DNA from: Alphaproteobacteria bacterium
Lineage (GTDB): Bacteria; Pseudomonadota; Alphaproteobacteria; Sphingomonadales; Sphingomonadaceae
Direction of reading: 5' to 3'
Length of the DNA stretch: 64,000 nt
NCBI GenBank assembly: GCA_030424845.1
Contig: JAUHWC010000004.1
Coordinates: forward strand, 1 to 64,000
Shown: positions 30,258-39,279 of the stretch, in pieces
Layout: each line of letters starts with the position of its first letter
Position numbering within the stretch: the stretch's first letter is position 1
Made by a program: the position numbers and the translations under genes
Notes under the pieces: generated by a model
Database searches by the model: none
What the model saw: the letters and a program-made list of their open reading frames with translations, nothing else
Told to the model about the DNA's origin: nothing

Positions 30258-30282
30258 GGAACTTGATCGCGCCAGTTTCGTT
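30258..30282 (+). promoter_or_regulatory. EcfG-type promoter of nepR-ecfG
   Basis: GGAAC at 30258-30262 and CGTT at 30279-30282 are spaced by 16 bases, the published shape of alphaproteobacterial EcfG (general stress sigma factor) promoters. Transcription would begin about 100 bases upstream of nepR, giving EcfG control of its own operon. Seen in sequence; activity is inferred. Confidence 0.75.
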
Positions 30283-30397
30283 CCCCACGCATGACGATAT
30301 GCCGCACCATGCTTGCGCGAGCGATGCCTTGTTGCAACACCGCTCTTCGCGCTAGGCACGCAGGCGCAAGGCATGAACAGCAGATGTTTGAGAGCGC

Positions 30398-30589
30398 ATG
30401 AGCAACCAGGAAAAGACCAGCGGAGCCGCAAAGGCAGCCGCGACTGCGGCGAAGGAAAAGGCGGTGCAGGCCGTTCCCAAGCCGGATTGGGCAGACGGCC
30501 TCAAGCAGTTCTACGATTCCGTGGTCGATGAACCGCTTCCCGACGAGCTGGCACAGCTCCTCGCACGTTTCGACGAAGACGAGGCCTGA
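30398..30589 (+). CDS. nepR: NepR anti-sigma factor
   Basis: A 63-residue protein that would bind and hold the stress sigma factor EcfG until phosphorylated PhyR takes NepR away. The conserved helix LKQFYDSVVDEPLPDELAQLL spans about residues 35-55. The Lys/Ala-rich N-terminus is variable in the family. The stop shares one base with the ecfG start (TGATG), the usual nepR-ecfG arrangement. An EcfG promoter at 30258 precedes it. Confidence 0.9.
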   Translation: MSNQEKTSGAAKAAATAAKEKAVQAVPKPDWADGLKQFYDSVVDEPLPDELAQLLARFDEDEA

Positions 30590-31218
30590 TGTCCGGCAAG
30601 CCCAAGAAAGACCGCCCCGCAAGATCTGCGGCAGACAAGGCCGCCTTCAAGCGCGAACTGACCGAGGTGGTGCCGCACCTGCGTGCATTTGCCCGCGGCC
30701 TGTGCGGGCGGGCCGACATGGCCGACGACCTGGTGCAGGAAGCGCTGTTGAAGGCCTGGGCAGCGCAGGACCGTTTCGAACCCGGTACATCCATGCGCGC
30801 ATGGACTTTCGTCATCCTGCGAAACGTCTATCTGACAGACATGCGCCGCAATCGCTTCCGCGGCGAGTATGATGAAGGCGTGGCCGAACGAATCCTGACG
30901 GCACCTGCCGGGCAGGAGGAACCGATCCACCTTTCCGACCTGCACCGAGCATTGCTGACCCTGCCGGCAGAACGGCGCGAAGCCCTGTTGCTGGTGGGTG
31001 CCGGCGGCTTCTCCTATGAAGAAGCGGCCGAGATCTGCGGTTGCGCGGTGGGCACCATCAAGAGCCGCGTGGGACGCGCACGTGCAACAATCGCCAGCAT
31101 GATCGAGGAAGGAAAGGTGCCGGAACGCACCCTGGAAGACCCTTCGGCGCATCGCGCGATCCTGCAGGAACTGGACGAGGTTGCCGCAGGCAACGGTGTT
31201 ACCGAACCGAACCGATGA
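30589..31218 (+). CDS. ecfG: General stress response sigma factor EcfG
   Basis: An ECF sigma factor of 209 residues. Region 2 is visible as ADDLVQEALLKAWAAQDRF and RAWTFVILRNVYLTDMRR, and region 4 as LLTLPAERREALLLV with SYEEAAEICGCAVGTIKSRVGRAR, the helix-turn-helix for the -35 element. The N-terminus has a basic Lys/Arg-rich extension. Its partner NepR is encoded immediately upstream and an autoregulatory EcfG promoter lies at 30258-30282. The activating kinase is divergent. Confidence 0.92.
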   Translation: MSGKPKKDRPARSAADKAAFKRELTEVVPHLRAFARGLCGRADMADDLVQEALLKAWAAQDRFEPGTSMRAWTFVILRNVYLTDMRRNRFRGEYDEGVAERILTAPAGQEEPIHLSDLHRALLTLPAERREALLLVGAGGFSYEEAAEICGCAVGTIKSRVGRARATIASMIEEGKVPERTLEDPSAHRAILQELDEVAAGNGVTEPNR

Positions 31219-31289
31219 TGACAGCTTGATCGCGCGCGGCTGGAGGTCCATCCTGCGACAAGACCAGCTGGGGGAAAGACTGCGCGGCA

Positions 31290-32453
31290 ATGGAAACGCC
31301 TGACGAAACGGAACGGTCCTCGTCGCCCAACGCGCGTGCACAGAGCCGCGCGATGACCTTTGCCGCCCAGGAACTGCGACTTATCTCCGCGTTGGTGGTG
31401 CTGCTGGCGATCGGATTGTTCCTCGCCCTTCCCTTCGTGCTGTCCATCGGCGCGGTGGTGTTCCTGCCGCTGGTCACGGCGATCATCCTCACCATCCTGC
31501 TTTCCCCGCTGGCGGATCGGCTGGCGAGCTGGGGTGTGCCGAATTTCCTGGCATCCTTCATGGCGCTGGTGGTTTTCTTCGCCATCCTCTCCGTTGCGCT
31601 GACGGCAGTGCTCCGACCGGCCATATCGCTCTATGACCGCGTGCCGGCGATGATCGCGCGGGTCGGCGAGCACTTCAGCCAGCTACGCGGCAGCCTTGAA
31701 TGGGTCACGCGCCTCAACGAACAGGTCGGTGCACTTATGGGAAGCGAAGAGGGGCGGGAAGTGGTGCTGGCAGGACCGTCGTTCCTTCAGGAACTGGCCT
31801 TTGCGACACCGACCGTGCTGCTCGAAGTGCTGCTGACCTTCATGCTGGCTTTCTTCATGATCGAGGCGCGAATCCGCCTGCGTCATCGCCTGCTGCTGCA
31901 ACGTGCTGCCGTCGATTCGAGCCTCAAGGCCGCGCGCGTCATGCGCGAAGTGCAGGACAGGGTCGCAGCCTATATCCTCACCGTCGGCGTCATCAACGTG
32001 GGCGTTGGCGTGATCGTTGGGCTTGGCGCATGGGCGCTGGGGATGGAGGCGCCGGTGATGTGGGGCGGCCTTGCCGCACTGCTAAACTTCCTCCCCTATA
32101 TCGGCCCCCTGATGATGACCGCGCTGGTCGCGCTGTTCGGGCTGGGCACGGCGGAAGCGCCGTTGCTGGGCCTGATCCCTGCCGCAGCCTATCTCGGCCT
32201 GCATACGGTGGAATCGAACATCATCACGCCGGCCGTGCTCGGCGCGCGCTTTACCATGAACCCTGTCGTCATCCTGCTGGCCCTGTCCTATTTCAGCTGG
32301 ATCTGGGGGGTTACCGGCGCTCTCCTGTCAGTGCCGATCCTTCTGGCACTTACTGCGCTGGTGGATCACCTGGGCCGGCCCAACCTTGTCGGTTTCCTGT
32401 TCGGCGAGCCCCTGTTTGCCACCAACGTGCTGGACCTCTCCGAACCCGATTAG
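31290..32453 (+). CDS. AI-2E family transporter (PerM/TqsA type)
   Basis: A membrane protein of 387 residues with about seven to eight spans, including LISALVVLLAIGLFLALPFV near the N-terminus and GVINVGVGVIVGLGAWALGM later. The late block PYIGPLMMTALVALFGLG, EAPLLGLIPAAAYLGLHTVESNIITPAVLGARFTMNPVVI is the family signature. Members export signals or small solutes or act as Na+/H+ antiporters; the substrate here is unknown. It lies 71 bases downstream of ecfG on the same strand, so it may be in the stress operon. Confidence 0.8.
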   Translation: METPDETERSSSPNARAQSRAMTFAAQELRLISALVVLLAIGLFLALPFVLSIGAVVFLPLVTAIILTILLSPLADRLASWGVPNFLASFMALVVFFAILSVALTAVLRPAISLYDRVPAMIARVGEHFSQLRGSLEWVTRLNEQVGALMGSEEGREVVLAGPSFLQELAFATPTVLLEVLLTFMLAFFMIEARIRLRHRLLLQRAAVDSSLKAARVMREVQDRVAAYILTVGVINVGVGVIVGLGAWALGMEAPVMWGGLAALLNFLPYIGPLMMTALVALFGLGTAEAPLLGLIPAAAYLGLHTVESNIITPAVLGARFTMNPVVILLALSYFSWIWGVTGALLSVPILLALTALVDHLGRPNLVGFLFGEPLFATNVLDLSEPD

Positions 32454-32555
32454 TTTGTCCGGCTAAGGATTGCCTTTTGACCACAAGACGATAGGCTTGC
32501 TCAAGGCTCCGCATGGACGGGGCGCCGACATATTGGAAATCATGGGAGGGAGACC

Positions 32556-33062
32556 ATGCATAAACTTGTGATCGGGCTGGGCGCGGCAACCGCGCTGGCT
32601 GCCGGCGCGGCCCAGGCCCAGGGCTCGGCCTGGGGCTATTTCGAAGGAGAGAACGGGTTGCTGCAGGCCGGTGTCGGCAATGCGGAAGGCCAGCAGATCA
32701 TCATCAAGTGTGACGAGAGTGGCGACAACAAGGTCTTCGCAGCCATCCATTCGCCGACAAGCCTGGCAGGCGTTCGCCAGCGTCCTCCGGCACGCGACGT
32801 GAAGCTGCAATTCGATGGTGGCCGGATCGTCGATACGCGTTTCCGCTATCACCCCAATACCGCGATCGCCCTCAACAACCGTCGCGAGAGCGTGTTGTCG
32901 GACCTGCTGGGTCCGATGGTCGATGCGAACGAAGTGACAATCTGGCTTGATCCCGAAGACGGATCGGAAATCCGCATGAGCTTCACCGTTACCGGCGCAC
33001 GCGATGCCATCAACCGCGTGTTCGAAAGCTGCAGCGACAGCGCCAACCCGATAGCCCAGTAA
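32556..33062 (+). CDS. Small secreted protein of unknown function
   Basis: A 168-residue exported protein: a signal peptide (LVIGLGAATALAAGAAQAQG) precedes a mature domain with no motif I recognise. Two cysteines (IIIKCDES and ESCSDS) may form a disulfide. A clear GGGAGGGA site precedes the ATG. A strong bidirectional terminator follows, so its transcript ends before the convergent sodB. Confidence 0.75.
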   Translation: MHKLVIGLGAATALAAGAAQAQGSAWGYFEGENGLLQAGVGNAEGQQIIIKCDESGDNKVFAAIHSPTSLAGVRQRPPARDVKLQFDGGRIVDTRFRYHPNTAIALNNRRESVLSDLLGPMVDANEVTIWLDPEDGSEIRMSFTVTGARDAINRVFESCSDSANPIAQ

Positions 33063-33073
33063 GGCCGACAGCG

Positions 33074-33125
33074 GCACGAAAAAGGCCCGCCCTGCCATTG
33101 CAGCAGGGCGGGCCTTTTTTCGTGC
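33074..33125. terminator. Bidirectional intrinsic terminator
   Basis: A 22-base arm at 33074-33095 pairs with 33103-33125 around a seven-base loop. The arms end in A-rich and T-rich runs (AAAAA and TTTTTT), so it works on both strands. It separates the secreted-protein gene from the convergent sodB. Confidence 0.92.
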
Positions 33126-33138
33126 GCAGTGCGCGCTA

Positions 33139-33750
33139 TCAGGCGGGATAGGTCCAGGCCGAACCGCGCACCAGGTTGTCAGCAGCGAAATCCCAGTTCA
33201 GCAGGTCATTCACCACGGCCTTCAGGTAGGCGGGACGGGCATTGCGGTGGTCGATGTAATAGGCGTGCTCCCACACGTCGATCACCAGCAGCGGGTTGAA
33301 ACCGCTGTCTGCCAGCGTGTCACCATCGTGGGTTTCCTCGATCGAGAGCTTGCCGTCCTTCTCGGCCAGCCACACCCAGCCGCTGGCGAAGTGGCCTGCA
33401 CCGCGTGCTTCCAGCTGGGCCTTGAGTTGATCGAGGGAACCGAAGGCAGCGTCGATCTTGTCCGCCAGGTCGCCCGAGGGGCCGCTGGAGGACGGCGTCA
33501 GCGAGTGCCAGTAGAAACCGTGGTTCCAGCTCTGCGCGGCGTTGTTGAACAGGCCCTGGTTGGAACCGCGAGCCGCAACGATCACCTCTTCCATGCTCTT
33601 GCCGTCAAGGTCGGTGCCGGAAATGGCATCGTTCATCTTGGTGATATAGGTCGCGTGGTGCTTGCCGTGATGGAAGCCGAGCGTCTCCGCGCTGATCGCG
33701 GGAGCCAGCGCTTCGCTGTCATAGGGCAGCGGCAGAAGTTCAAAAGCCAT
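33139..33750 (-). CDS. sodB: Superoxide dismutase, iron type
   Basis: A 203-residue cytoplasmic enzyme that dismutes superoxide. Metal ligands are visible at His27 (LGFHHGKHH), His76 (QSWNHGFYW) and the Asp/His of VIDVWEHAYY. Gln72 in NNAAQSWNH is the iron-type residue; Mn enzymes carry it elsewhere. There is no signal peptide. An AAGGA-type site precedes the ATG. It is divergent from glmM by 160 bases and ends at the terminator at 33074-33125. Confidence 0.93.
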   Translation of the reverse strand: MAFELLPLPYDSEALAPAISAETLGFHHGKHHATYITKMNDAISGTDLDGKSMEEVIVAARGSNQGLFNNAAQSWNHGFYWHSLTPSSSGPSGDLADKIDAAFGSLDQLKAQLEARGAGHFASGWVWLAEKDGKLSIEETHDGDTLADSGFNPLLVIDVWEHAYYIDHRNARPAYLKAVVNDLLNWDFAADNLVRGSAWTYPA

Positions 33751-33910
33751 GAGGGATCCTTCCTGTTGAAATGCTACGTTATCAGACCAATGCGCGAGAA
33801 GCGCAATGGTGCCAAATCTGTTGGGCCATTACCTTGTGGGCGTGACATTGGCGCTGCAGCGCGCCATTGCAAGGGCAGATTTGCTATCATGGGCCAAAGG
33901 ACGAGGTTGA

Positions 33911-35248
33911 ATGGCACGTAGCTATTTCGGGACTGACGGTATCCGCGGGCGCGCCAATGCCGGCAAGCTGACCGCCGCGACGGCGATGAAAGTCGGCCAG
34001 GCTGCCGGAAAGCACTTCCTGCGTGGTGACCACAAGCACCGGGTCGTGATCGGCAAGGATACGCGCCTGTCCGGTTACATGATGGAGAATGCGCTGACCG
34101 CCGGTTTCACCAGTGTGGGCATGGACGTGATCCTTACCGGTCCGCTGCCAACTCCCGCCGTGGCGATGCTCGCCCGCGAAATGCGCGCAGACCTTGGGGT
34201 GATGATTTCCGCCAGTCACAACAAGTTTGCCGACAACGGCATCAAGCTGTTCGGACCGGACGGGTTCAAGCTGTCGGACGAGGACGAGGAAGCCATCGAG
34301 GCGGAAATGGGCCGCGAGCAGGAGCTGGCACAAGCCCAGCACATCGGCCGGGCACGCCGGATCGACGATGCCCGCGGGCGCTATATCCATGCGGTCAAGC
34401 AGTCCCTGCCCGCCGACATCCGGCTGGATGGCCTGAAGATCGTGGTCGATTGCGCTCACGGCGCAGCCTACAACGTCACACCCACCGCGATCTGGGAACT
34501 GGGCGCGAAAGTGGTGGCGATGGGCGTCAATCCCAATGGCCTCAACATCAATGACGGTGTCGGATCGACAGACCTGGGCGCAATCAAGGCGCGCGTGCTG
34601 GATGAAGGCGCCGATATCGGCATCGCGCTGGACGGTGATGCCGACCGGTTGATCGTGATCGACGAGAAGGGCGCAGAGGTCGACGGGGACCAGATCATGG
34701 CGCTGATCGGCACCACCATGGCTGACCAGGGCCTGCTCAGCCGCGCCGGGATCGTTGCCACGGTCATGTCCAACCTGGGGCTTGAGCGGTTCCTGGCCGA
34801 CAAGGGGCTTGACCTGATCCGCGCAAAAGTGGGTGACCGCTATGTCCTCGAGGCGATGAAGGCCGGCGGCTACAATGTCGGCGGCGAGCAATCCGGCCAC
34901 ATGATCGTGCTGGACCATGCGACAACGGGCGATGGCACCATCGCCGCCCTGCAGGTGCTGGGCGCACTCGTCCGCAGCGGCAAGCCGGCTTCCGAACTGC
35001 TGCACCTGTTCGATCCCGTGCCGCAACTGCTGAAGAACGTGCGCTATGAAAGCGGCGACCCGCTGTCGGCCGCCAATGTGAAGGACGCGATCGCCGCGGC
35101 CGAGGCCGACCTTGCCGGATCCGGCAGGCTGGTCATCCGCAAGTCCGGGACCGAGCCGCTGATCCGCGTGATGGCCGAAGGCGACGACGAGGCGCAGGTC
35201 CAGCGCCTTGTCGACAATATCTGTGCCGCTGTGGAAGAGGCGGCTTGA
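33911..35248 (+). CDS. glmM: Phosphoglucosamine mutase
   Basis: A 445-residue enzyme that turns glucosamine-6-phosphate into glucosamine-1-phosphate on the path to UDP-GlcNAc, used for peptidoglycan and lipid A. The N-terminal [12 protein letters not shown], the phosphoserine loop [10 protein letters not shown] (Ser of SASHN), the Mg2+ loop [13 protein letters not shown] and the C-terminal [13 protein letters not shown] are all present. The GAGG site is four bases from the ATG at 33911. The thiD gene follows 28 bases downstream. Confidence 0.96.
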   Translation: MARSYFGTDGIRGRANAGKLTAATAMKVGQAAGKHFLRGDHKHRVVIGKDTRLSGYMMENALTAGFTSVGMDVILTGPLPTPAVAMLAREMRADLGVMISASHNKFADNGIKLFGPDGFKLSDEDEEAIEAEMGREQELAQAQHIGRARRIDDARGRYIHAVKQSLPADIRLDGLKIVVDCAHGAAYNVTPTAIWELGAKVVAMGVNPNGLNINDGVGSTDLGAIKARVLDEGADIGIALDGDADRLIVIDEKGAEVDGDQIMALIGTTMADQGLLSRAGIVATVMSNLGLERFLADKGLDLIRAKVGDRYVLEAMKAGGYNVGGEQSGHMIVLDHATTGDGTIAALQVLGALVRSGKPASELLHLFDPVPQLLKNVRYESGDPLSAANVKDAIAAAEADLAGSGRLVIRKSGTEPLIRVMAEGDDEAQVQRLVDNICAAVEEAA

Positions 35249-35276
35249 AGCAGCCGAAGCCCTGCAGGATCACCTT

Positions 35277-36029
35277 ATGAGCCATCGCCCGCCACGCGTG
35301 CTTGCCATTGCCGGATCGGACAGTTCCGGCGGTGCCGGCATTCAGGCGGACATCAAGGCCATTACCATGCTGGGCGGTTATGCGATGACGGCGATCACCG
35401 CCGTGACCGCGCAGAACAGCAAGGGCGTGACGGGGGTGGAGACGCTCCCGCCCGATTTCGTGGCGGCGCAGATGGATGCCTGCATGACCGATATCGGCGT
35501 GGACGCGGTCAAGATAGGCATGCTTGGCAGTGCCGACATCGCCGAGGTGGTGGCTGACCGGCTGGAGGACCTTCCCTGCCCGATCATCTTCGACCCGGTG
35601 ATGATCGCCACCAGCGGAGCAGCATTGGCCGATGAAGCCACGATCGAGGTGTTCGAATGGCTGATGGAACTGGCCACGCTCACCACGCCCAATGTGCCGG
35701 AACTGGCCGCGCTGGGCGGTGATGCGGCGATGGCGGAGCGAGGCATCGCCTATCTTGCCAAGGGCGGCGATGCCGATGGTCCCACGGTTGAAGACCGGCT
35801 GCACGTCCCCGGCAAGGCACCGCTGATGTGGAGCGAACCGCGCATTGAAACACGCCATAGCCACGGCACCGGCTGCACACTTTCCAGCGCCATCGCCACC
35901 CTGATGGGCCACGGTCTGCCGCTGGCCGAGGCAGCAGGGGAAGCGCGCAGTTTCGTGCGCACCGCGCTGGAAGCCGCCCCCGGTTTTGGTACCGGGAACG
36001 GTCCGATGGGGGTTTACCTCAAACGCTAG
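35277..36029 (+). CDS. thiD: Hydroxymethylpyrimidine/phosphomethylpyrimidine kinase
   Basis: A 250-residue ribokinase-family enzyme of thiamine synthesis. VLAIAGSDSSGGAGIQADIK at the N-terminus binds substrate, and HGTGCTLSSAIAT near the end is the anion hole and catalytic motif. The ATG at 35277 follows an AGGA site; longer in-frame starts overlap glmM and are rejected. It lies 28 bases beyond glmM and probably shares its transcript. Confidence 0.95.
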   Translation: MSHRPPRVLAIAGSDSSGGAGIQADIKAITMLGGYAMTAITAVTAQNSKGVTGVETLPPDFVAAQMDACMTDIGVDAVKIGMLGSADIAEVVADRLEDLPCPIIFDPVMIATSGAALADEATIEVFEWLMELATLTTPNVPELAALGGDAAMAERGIAYLAKGGDADGPTVEDRLHVPGKAPLMWSEPRIETRHSHGTGCTLSSAIATLMGHGLPLAEAAGEARSFVRTALEAAPGFGTGNGPMGVYLKR

Positions 36030-36032
36030 GCG

Positions 36033-36923
36033 TTAGCGCTTGAGTTCATAGAAGGCAGCGATCTGCTTCCATGCCTCATCCGCCGTTTCGCAGCGGGTGA
36101 ACAGGTCAAGGTCATCGGCACTGATCGTGCCTTCTTCCACCAGCGCTTCGAAATTGATCACCCTGTCCCAGAAGTTCCTGCCGAACAGCAGGATCGGGAT
36201 CGGCTTCATCTTGCCGGTCTGGATCAGGGTCAGCAGCTCGAACAGCTCATCGCAAGTGCCGAAACCGCCCGGGAACACCGCCACGGCCCGCGCGCGGATC
36301 AGGAAGTGCATCTTCCTCAGCGCGAAATAGTGGAAATTGAGCGACAGGTACGGCGTGACATAGGAATTAGGCGCCTGTTCATGGGGCAGCACGATATTGA
36401 GGCCGATGCTTTCGCCGCCTGCCTCGCTGGCACCGCGATTGGCGGCCTCCATGATCGACGGCCCACCACCGGAGCAAACCACGAACTGGCGCATGCCGTC
36501 CTCGATGATGGACTTTTCGCTGACCAGTTTCGCCAGCTTGTGCGCCTCGACGTAGTAGCGCGATTTCTCCGCCAGCTTTTCGGCGATCTTCTTCTTTTCC
36601 GGCGTGTCGGCCTTGGCAAACACCTCGTCGATCTGCTCCGGTGCCGGGATGCGGGCAGAGCCATACATCACCAGTGTGGAACCCACGCGCGCCTCGTCCA
36701 GCAACATGGTGGGTTTAAGCAGTTCCAGCTGGAAGCGCACCGGCCGCAGCTCCTCGCGCAGCAGGAAATCGGTATCGCGGAAAGCCAGCTTGTACGTGGG
36801 ATGCCGGGTCTGCGGCGTGTCCGAAACGTCGGCATCGGCAAAGCCGGCTTCCATTTCCGCCGGGTAGAACTTGCGGTTGACCAGGTTGTGGTCGTGCTCA
36901 CGTTCGTCGGGGCGCTTGTTCAA
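36033..36923 (-). CDS. LOG family (TIGR00730-type) Rossmann-fold protein
   Basis: A 296-residue protein of the LOG family, which includes cytokinin-riboside 5'-monophosphate phosphoribohydrolases and nucleotide-cleaving proteins. The signature PGGFGTCDELFE is clear, with SGGGPSIMEAANRGA before it. The N-terminal extension of about 80 residues is longer than minimal LOG proteins and is common in this bacterial subgroup. The start is a TTG at 36923: GGGAGG sits seven bases before it, while the other in-frame TTG at 36938 lies within that site. The thiD gene converges on it four bases away. Confidence 0.87.
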   Translation of the reverse strand: MNKRPDEREHDHNLVNRKFYPAEMEAGFADADVSDTPQTRHPTYKLAFRDTDFLLREELRPVRFQLELLKPTMLLDEARVGSTLVMYGSARIPAPEQIDEVFAKADTPEKKKIAEKLAEKSRYYVEAHKLAKLVSEKSIIEDGMRQFVVCSGGGPSIMEAANRGASEAGGESIGLNIVLPHEQAPNSYVTPYLSLNFHYFALRKMHFLIRARAVAVFPGGFGTCDELFELLTLIQTGKMKPIPILLFGRNFWDRVINFEALVEEGTISADDLDLFTRCETADEAWKQIAAFYELKR

Positions 36924-36976
36924 GGCTGATCCTCCCAAAAAGTTTGCGCTGCATTACGGGGAACGAATTGAAAAGG

Positions 36977-37247
36977 CTAGGCAGGTCGGGGACCGGGAGC
37001 GCCATGGGCAGCTAGGCACTCGCGCACGCGGGCAAGCGCGCTACCCACCGGATCGTTCTCGTCCAGCAGGGCAAAGCTGCCGCTGATCACGTAGTCGGAA
37101 TGGCCATGCACGGTAGCGATCAGCGAGCGGGCAAAGCGCGCGGCATCGGGAGCGACAGGGTCATGCAACAGCGCGCGCACCTCCTGCTCGACGATCGCTG
37201 TCAGCGAGGCGCGTTGTGAATGCTCTTCTCTTGTCAGTTCCTCGCAT
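36977..37247 (-). pseudogene. 5'-truncated gene remnant, C-terminal part of a probable TetR-type regulator
   Basis: The minus-strand frame from about 37247 to the stop at 36977 reads EELTREEHSQRASLTAIVEQE, then LLHDPVAPDAARFARSLIATVHGHSDY and a short end. It has the look of the helical C-terminal domain of a TetR/AcrR regulator but the N-terminal helix-turn-helix is missing. The upstream part of the open frame (to 37618) is antisense to the GFA gene and is rejected. The remnant abuts the truncated GFA gene at about 37215-37260, which suggests one deletion removed both N-termini. Confidence 0.4.
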
Positions 37248-37642
37248 GGGGTGCATGGGAAAAGCAACGCAGCTGCCGCGATTGCCAGCTGGCGACCGGC
37301 ACTGGCCACACCACCATTGTCGGCGTGGTCAACATTCAGCTTACGGTTTTGGGCGATCCCAAGATTTATACCAGCGACGGCGAAAGCGGCGGCTGGGTCA
37401 AGCGCCACTTCTGCGGTGAATGCGGCGGGCGGCTCTATACTTCCGGTAGCCTTCCCGGCGACGTCGTGATGATCCAAGCAGGCTCGCTCGACGATCCCTC
37501 CGCCGTCACCCCGCAAAACGTGATCTACGCCAAGGATGCGGTGAGCTGGGACCATTTCGATCCGACGCTGGAAGTGTTCGACCTCTATGCCCCGTTCGAC
37601 GAGCAAACGCTGGCGCATATGAACATTCCGCCTGCGGAATAG
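37220..37642 (+). pseudogene. GFA-domain (CENP-V/GFA) protein, probably 5'-truncated
   Basis: The 140-residue frame carries the zinc-binding GFA fold: SCRDCQLATGTG near residue 18, GVKRHFCGECGGRLY, and QAGSLDD-x-PSAV. Members of the family were first described as glutathione-dependent formaldehyde-activating proteins but most have unknown roles. Full-length relatives begin with a GGC-x-CGAVR segment about 20-30 residues before the CRDC motif, and this is missing here. The visible start ATG at 37220 lacks a ribosome binding site. It may be a broken gene. Confidence 0.65.
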
Positions 37643-37674
37643 GCGAAGCTGGCTAACTGAACTTGTTAGAAGTC

Positions 37675-37748
37675 TGGATGCCCCGTGAGGATTCGAACCT
37701 CAATTGACGGAGTCAGAGTCCGTAGTCTTACCATTAGACGACGGGGCA
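37675..37748 (-). tRNA. tRNA-Gln (CTG anticodon)
   Basis: A complete cloverleaf of 74 nt including an encoded CCA (37675-37677). The acceptor TGCCCCG pairs with CGGGGCA, the anticodon stem ACGGA/TCCGT encloses a CTCTGAC loop, so the anticodon is CTG, and the T-loop is TTCGAAT. It lies downstream of the truncated GFA gene and reads the CAG codon common in this GC-rich genome. Confidence 0.93.
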
Positions 37749-37812
37749 ACAGAGGGCGCGCCACTAGCCCGCGTCCGGGATTCGGTCAAGGGGTCCCTTG
37801 CGGGGATTTCAA

Positions 37813-38232
37813 TCAATCGGCGGCAGGCCAGATGCGGGTGCGGCAGAAGAAGGCGACACAGCCTTTCACTTCTAGCGCACCGTTCTCTGCGGGCCTGACT
37901 TGGGTGCGGTAGGTTCCGCCGTCTTCCGGGTTGTAAACCTCACCGCGCCAGACCCCGTCATCCCAGCGCAAATCCTTGAGCAAGGTGATCCCCAGGATCG
38001 GCCGGTTCCTCAGCGCAGGGTCCTCATTATGTGCATCACGGTCGGATTCGCCCGGCTTGTGGCGAATGATCCGGGTGATGGTTCCGCAACGGGCCGAACC
38101 GCAGCGCGCCACGGTAATCTCTACGAAACCGCCTGAATCGATATAGGTCCCGGCAATCTCCGCCTGTGCTGCCGCCGGAGCGGACAGGAAGGCAAAGGCG
38201 GCCAACGCTGCGGCAAGAAATCTTGGTCCCAT
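37813..38232 (-). CDS. DUF2147 secreted protein
   Basis: A 139-residue exported protein: signal peptide FLAAALAAFAFLSAPAAAQA then the DUF2147 domain, seen as YIDSGGFVEITVARCGSARCG, DPALRNRPILGITLL, WRGEVYNPEDGGTY and GCVAFFCRTRIW. The paired cysteines are typical. Members are small periplasmic proteins of unknown function. It is the last gene before the arsenosugar cluster on the same strand, 40 bases from the radical SAM gene's end. Confidence 0.88.
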   Translation of the reverse strand: MGPRFLAAALAAFAFLSAPAAAQAEIAGTYIDSGGFVEITVARCGSARCGTITRIIRHKPGESDRDAHNEDPALRNRPILGITLLKDLRWDDGVWRGEVYNPEDGGTYRTQVRPAENGALEVKGCVAFFCRTRIWPAAD

Positions 38233-38271
38233 CCCGCCCTTGTGCCTGACGGGAGTGAACCTGTTATGACA

Positions 38272-39279
38272 TTAGGCAGAACAACTCGCACCGCCCAGCA
38301 CGCAGAAGCGCGCGCAATGGGGATGGTTGAGCGGAACCGACCGGTCAGCCTCTGCGAGGGTTTCCCCAAGGTCAAAGCCGGGCGAATAGGGCAGCAGGGT
38401 GCAAGCGACCACGCGGGCACGCTCCTCGCCCTTGCGATGCACGACCATGCGGCTGCTGGCACACATCACATCGGATGGGGACTTGCCCAGGATACCCCAG
38501 CAAGCGGTGGTGATCTCAGGCACGTCGGCGCTCTCGTCCATTTCCGGGAACAGGACAAGGCGCGCCGGATCGCCGGCATCGATGGTGATGCCTTCGCGGG
38601 CGAACAGCGCGGCATAGGCAGCACGTGCTGCAGCCATGTCCTCGCCTGCCAATGACCGGCCCGCCGCAGCGATTGAAAATCCCTGCGCGGAAAGCCATTG
38701 CAGCCCTTCGATCATCGGCTGCCAGCTGTTCGGCCCGCGTTCGCCTTCGTGCACGGCGCAAGTGTGGTGATCGATCGAAACGCGCAGCGTCAGCCTGGTG
38801 CCGAAGCGCTCTTTCAACGCCAGAAGCGCATCCTCGTGCCGGCGCATGGGCTTCATCGCATTGGTCAGGACCAGCGCCTCGTGCCCGCGTTCCAGCGCGT
38901 CCTCCAGCATGGACAGGAAATGCGGGTTCATGAAGGGCTCGCCGCCGGTGAAGCCGATCTCGCGCACCGCGCGGCCCGAGGCTGCAATCTCCTCGTAGAA
39001 GCGGGCCGCCTCCCCTGCCGACAGGTAGACCAGCGCATCATTGGTGGGCGAGCTTTCGATGTAGCAGCTGGCGCAGGCAAGGTTGCACAGCGTGCCCGTG
39101 TTCAGCCACAGCGTATCGAGCTTTTCCAGCGCCACGGTTGCCCGTTCGCTGCCATCCGCCGTAATCGCCGGATCGACGAACTTTCCTGCCTTCAGCGGCA
39201 CCTTGCCGGCAATGGCAAAGGGGGAAGGCCCGGTGGGAGCATTGCGCGTCTGCGGGCGGTTCTTGCTGCGCGTAGCCAT
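38272..39279 (-). CDS. Radical SAM enzyme of the arsenosugar-type cluster, not canonical ArsS
   Basis: A 335-residue radical SAM protein from the ATG at 39279. The [4Fe-4S] motif CNLACASC lies at residues 65-72, with FTGGEPF for SAM binding. The C-terminus is cysteine-rich (TTACWG, VMCASSRM, VACTLL, HCARFCVLGGASCSA), which suggests one or more auxiliary clusters. It does not contain the CN-x-C-x-HCH-type motif and DAGP block I associate with ArsS. Its start overlaps the disulfide oxidoreductase stop by one base, so the two are translationally coupled and lie divergent to arsM. The likely role is a SAM-dependent step in arsenic modification, but this is inferred from context. Confidence 0.72.
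   Translation of the reverse strand: MATRSKNRPQTRNAPTGPSPFAIAGKVPLKAGKFVDPAITADGSERATVALEKLDTLWLNTGTLCNLACASCYIESSPTNDALVYLSAGEAARFYEEIAASGRAVREIGFTGGEPFMNPHFLSMLEDALERGHEALVLTNAMKPMRRHEDALLALKERFGTRLTLRVSIDHHTCAVHEGERGPNSWQPMIEGLQWLSAQGFSIAAAGRSLAGEDMAAARAAYAALFAREGITIDAGDPARLVLFPEMDESADVPEITTACWGILGKSPSDVMCASSRMVVHRKGEERARVVACTLLPYSPGFDLGETLAEADRSVPLNHPHCARFCVLGGASCSA

Noticed and set aside
37248-37618. Minus-strand frame running upstream of the TetR-like remnant
   Set aside because: It is antisense to the GFA domain, which has clear zinc-binding cysteines on the plus strand; only the part below 37247 looks like coding sequence.
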